NCBI GenBank assembly: GCA_028753945.1
Contig: JAPNXP010000002.1
Location: 3,534,001 to 3,598,000, forward strand
Source of the DNA: Hexactinellida sp. DTS-2022
Taxonomy: Eukaryota > Porifera > Hexactinellida
Direction: 5' to 3'
Length of the DNA stretch: 64,000 nucleotides
The notes beneath the pieces were generated by a model, which was not told the origin of the DNA, ran no database searches, and was given only the letters and a program-made list of their open reading frames with translations. Positions 61,200 through 64,000 of the stretch are shown here, in pieces (position 1 is the stretch's first letter; each line of letters starts with the position of its first letter). A program made the translations under genes and the position numbers.

Positions 61200-61784
61200 G
61201 ATTTCAGTTCTACACGAGTGATTAGTTGGTATTTCCCCAATTTTTCAGAAGATTACAATTGTCACTATGTAGGATTGAAAGTGATTAGTAATTCAAAAAA
61301 GTAAACTATGAAAAAGAGTTTTCAATCCTCAGGTTATCCGACTGTATTAATACCAATATAGATAGGGCAAGTTCCTAGTTGTAATTGGGAAGTTTATATT
61401 TATGATAAGTTATATATGTTATGATAAGTTATAACTACCAAGCCTGCAGGGGCAGCGGAAGCGGTCAGGCCGGCCTGACCACTTTAAAACTGCTTCCGCC
61501 GGCCCTGCAAGGTCATCTTTGAGAAGGCCATTTCGATCGAGCCGAATAATCAAGAAATAATCAACGAGGTTAATACGGATTTCCGGTTTGTTTTCTAACA
61601 CAAATATTTAATTAACTAATTAATTAAGAGAAAAATAAACTTTTTCCCAAAATAATCCCGAGTAAACAACTTGTAATAATTTACAACTCAAATAAGCCCT
61701 TAATAATATCCTTTTCAAAGGATTTTCAAAACAATTGACTACAGTTAATATGAAATAAGGAAACGGTCACCCTTGGTGTTCGTA
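61200..61784. other. No gene recognised
   Basis: A GC-rich inverted pair, GCGGAAGCGGTCAGGCCGG and its near-inverse around CCTGACC, lies at 61450-61505. Otherwise AT-rich. Confidence 0.4.
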
Positions 61785-61788
61785 TTAA

Positions 61789-62494
61789 GGATAAGGTTCG
61801 CCTGGAGATGGAGAAAGTACATTGGCTTGTTATATTCAGCCCTTAAACGCTTTCGAATTATCTATTGTTTAAGACAAAGTTTGACTCTCTAGCTTATATA
61901 CTTCCCGACTTACAGCAAGGTATGTGAATATGGAACTGAATGACAAATGATTGACCACAACATTAATTGAAAATTATTCATAACTCGAGTCATAACTGAA
62001 ATTTGGGTTATTATAAATGCGATGTTAAAGTCGCTATAGTTAGTACAAAGTAAATGCTTGGGGGCGATAGAGAGCATAATATGATCAAATGTTTACTTTT
62101 CACACTACGTGGGTGATCAGTCGGAATTTTCAGGATGATGAAACATTCCTCAAAATTTCCGACCGATCACCCACGTAGTGTGAAAAGTAAACATTTGATC
62201 ATATTATGCTCTCTATCGCCCCCAAGCATTTACTTTGTACTAACTATAGCGACTTTAACATCGCATTTATAATAACCCAAATTTCAGTTATGACTCGAGT
62301 TATGAATAATTTTCAATTAATGTTGTGGTCAATCATTTGTCATTCAGTTCCATATTCACATACCTTGCTGTAAGTCGGGAAGTATATAAGCTAGAGAGTC
62401 AAACTTTGTCTTAAACAATAGATAATTCGAAAGCGTATAAGGGCTGAATATAACAAGCCAATGTACTTTCTCCATCTCCAGGCGAACCTTAGCC
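61789..62494. mobile_element. 706-bp fold-back TTAA element, family D
   Basis: Two arms, 61789-62134 and 62148-62494, are nearly perfect inverses around a 13-base centre. Ends GGATAAGGTTCGCC / GGCTAAGGTTCGCC, with TTAA at 61785-61788 and 62495-62498. No ORF. Confidence 0.9.
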
Positions 62495-62498
62495 TTAA

Positions 62499-62759
62499 CG
62501 AGGTTCTACTGTATAGAGAGAGCATAAAATAGTATGAATTGCTAGCTGATTATAAAGAGAAATAGTCATTTGGTACAATCGAAAGGCACAAAGTGTACTT
62601 AGCAATTAATGAAAGTTCTAAATTCAGTATAATTAATCAGCAAAAGTTCTTCTAATTAGAAAATAGGATGTTAGAACGTATAAGGCATCAAATATCGATA
62701 GGAAGGAGGTGGAGAATGTTTGGTTTGTTTCATCTGTAAGAGCATTGTCTGTAAAAGAG
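62499..62759. other. Spacer before the exon array
   Basis: No feature seen beyond AT-rich sequence; TTTTACAG and TCTTACAG acceptor-like sites occur on the minus strand at about 62735-62755. Confidence 0.35.
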
Positions 62760-64000
62760 TTAGCAGGTTGTAACGAAGAATTCCGATTCACACTTCACTT
62801 CCAGCGAATATCTGTGAGCAGACTGTGCACTGCTAGATCAGAGATATAAAGTTAAATTGAATGAGAGTAGCATGGACAATGGTGGACTTACATGAGCATG
62901 ATTGTGAGGGATCAGATTCAGAGCATCACAGGACTGGACACGATCCGATTCACTCTTCACTTCCAGCGATATCTGTGAGCAGACTGTGCACTGCTAGATC
63001 AGAGATATAAAGTTAAATTGAATGAGTGTAGCATGGGCAATGGTGGACTTACATGAGTATGATTGTGAGGGGGCGAGCATCACAGGACTGGACACGATGC
63101 GATTCACTCTTCACTTCCAGCGAATATCTGTGAGCAGACTGTGCACTGCTAGATCAGAGATATAAAGTTAAATTGAATGAGAGTAGCATGGGCAATGGTG
63201 GACTTACATGAGTATGATTGTGAGGGAGCGAGCATCACAGGACAGGACACGATGCGATTCACTCTTCACTTCCAGCGAATATCTGTGAGCAGACTGTGCA
63301 CTGCTAGATCAGAGATATAAAGTTAAATTGAATGAGAGTAGCCTGGGCAATGGTGGACTCACATGAGTATGATTGTGAGGGAGCGAGCATCACAGGACAT
63401 GACACGATGCGATTCACTCTTCACTTCCAGCGAATATCTGTGAGCAGACTGTGCACTGCTAGATCAGAGATATAAAGTTAAATTGAATGAGAGTAGCCTG
63501 GGCAATGGTGGACTCACATGAGTATGATTGTGAGGGAGCGAGCATCACAGGACAGGACACGATGCGATTCACACTTCACTTCCAGCGAATATCTGTGAGC
63601 AGACTGTGCACTGCTAGATCAGACATATAAAGTTAAATTGAATGAGTGTAGCATGGGCAATGGTGGACTTACATGCGTATGATTGTGAGGGAGCAGAGCA
63701 TCACAGGACTGGACACGATCCGATTCACTCTTCACTTCCAGCGATATCTGTGAGCAGACTGTGCACTGCTAGATCAGAGATATAAAGTTAAATTGAATGA
63801 GAGTAGCATGGGCAATGGTGGACTTACATGAGTATGATTGTGAGGGAGCGAGCATCACAGGACAGGACACGATGCGATTCACTCTTCACTTCCAGCGAAT
63901 ATCTGTGAGCAGACTGTGCACTGCTAGATCAGAGATATAAAGTTAAATTGAATGAGAGTAGCCTGGGCAATGGTGGACTCACATGAGTATGATTGTGAGG
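62760..64000 (-). CDS. Tandem exon array of an unknown gene, partial
   Basis: Eight exon-like segments on the minus strand: 62892-62972 (81 nt), then 63053-63127, 63208-63282, 63363-63437, 63518-63592, 63673-63747 and 63828-63902 (75 nt each), and a partial one from 63983. Each has a CTGCTCACAG acceptor and a GTAAGTCC or GTGAGTCC donor, with an 80-nt intron between. A related last exon may lie at 62775-62811. Translation gives SLEVKSES(H/D)RV(L/Q)SCDA in every unit. Exon lengths are all multiples of three, but two units (62892, 63673) are open only in phase 0 and the others only in phase 1. No known domain; the array continues beyond the window. Confidence 0.5.
62780..64000. repeat. 155-bp tandem repeat, at least 7.8 units
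   Basis: The CTGTGAGCAGACTGTGCAC marker starts at 62812, 62973, 63128, 63283, 63438, 63593, 63748 and 63903, giving a period of 155 bp (161 for the first). Units are very similar to one another, with blocks of shared variants. Confidence 0.95.

Noticed and set aside
62760..64000. CRISPR-like array
   Set aside because: Units of 155 bp with variable points rather than short repeats plus unique spacers, in a eukaryotic context.

Overview
The window is eukaryotic: an AT-rich animal chromosome segment built almost entirely of transposable elements nested in one another. GT-AG introns of about 70-300 bases interrupt coding exons. The element set (hAT, MULE with a FLYWCH finger, Harbinger with a Myb/SANT-like protein, an integrase+OTU Ginger-like gene, TTAA-flanked Kolobok/piggyBac-like MITEs, Tc1/pogo-like MITEs) is typical of invertebrate metazoans. 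A sponge or other early-branching animal is my best guess, with low confidence. I saw no clear single-copy host gene, rRNA or tRNA.

Layout. 0-1.35 kb: end of a broken hAT element. 2.3-8.9 kb: a decayed spliced gene with a DDE integrase followed by an OTU protease domain, split by a TTAA element and a hAT-in-hAT pair. 9.5-15.4 kb: a nest in which a MULE sits inside a TTAA MITE inside a larger TTAA element, with further MITEs. 16.5-19.7 kb: a hAT transposase pseudogene split exactly by a Harbinger element carrying a Myb/SANT-like ORF. 20-28 kb: a second Harbinger copy interrupted by a small hAT and by an A-B-A run of three TTAA elements. 30-33 kb: a hAT fragment, another TTAA element and a PARP catalytic-domain pseudogene.

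33.2-52.2 kb is the most unusual part. A repeating block on the + strand holds a multi-exon gene of unknown function ('gene 2'), a coiled-coil ORF, a C2H2 zinc-finger ORF and a tyrosine recombinase ORF, in that order, followed by the start of the next unit. A partial inverted copy lies at 48.5-52.2 kb and lacks the zinc-finger/recombinase part. A small palindrome marks the point where the copies differ. I read this as a multigene tyrosine-recombinase mobile element that forms tandem and inverted copies; this is inference.

52.6-53.2 kb: C-terminal piece of a retroelement-type protein. 53.4-61.2 kb: two 2-kb direct repeats enclosing a minus-strand region with micro-exon-like signals. 61.8-62.5 kb: a 706-bp fold-back TTAA element. 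62.8-64 kb: a tandem array of 155-bp units, each carrying a minus-strand exon (75 or 81 nt) plus an 80-nt intron, running off the window end.
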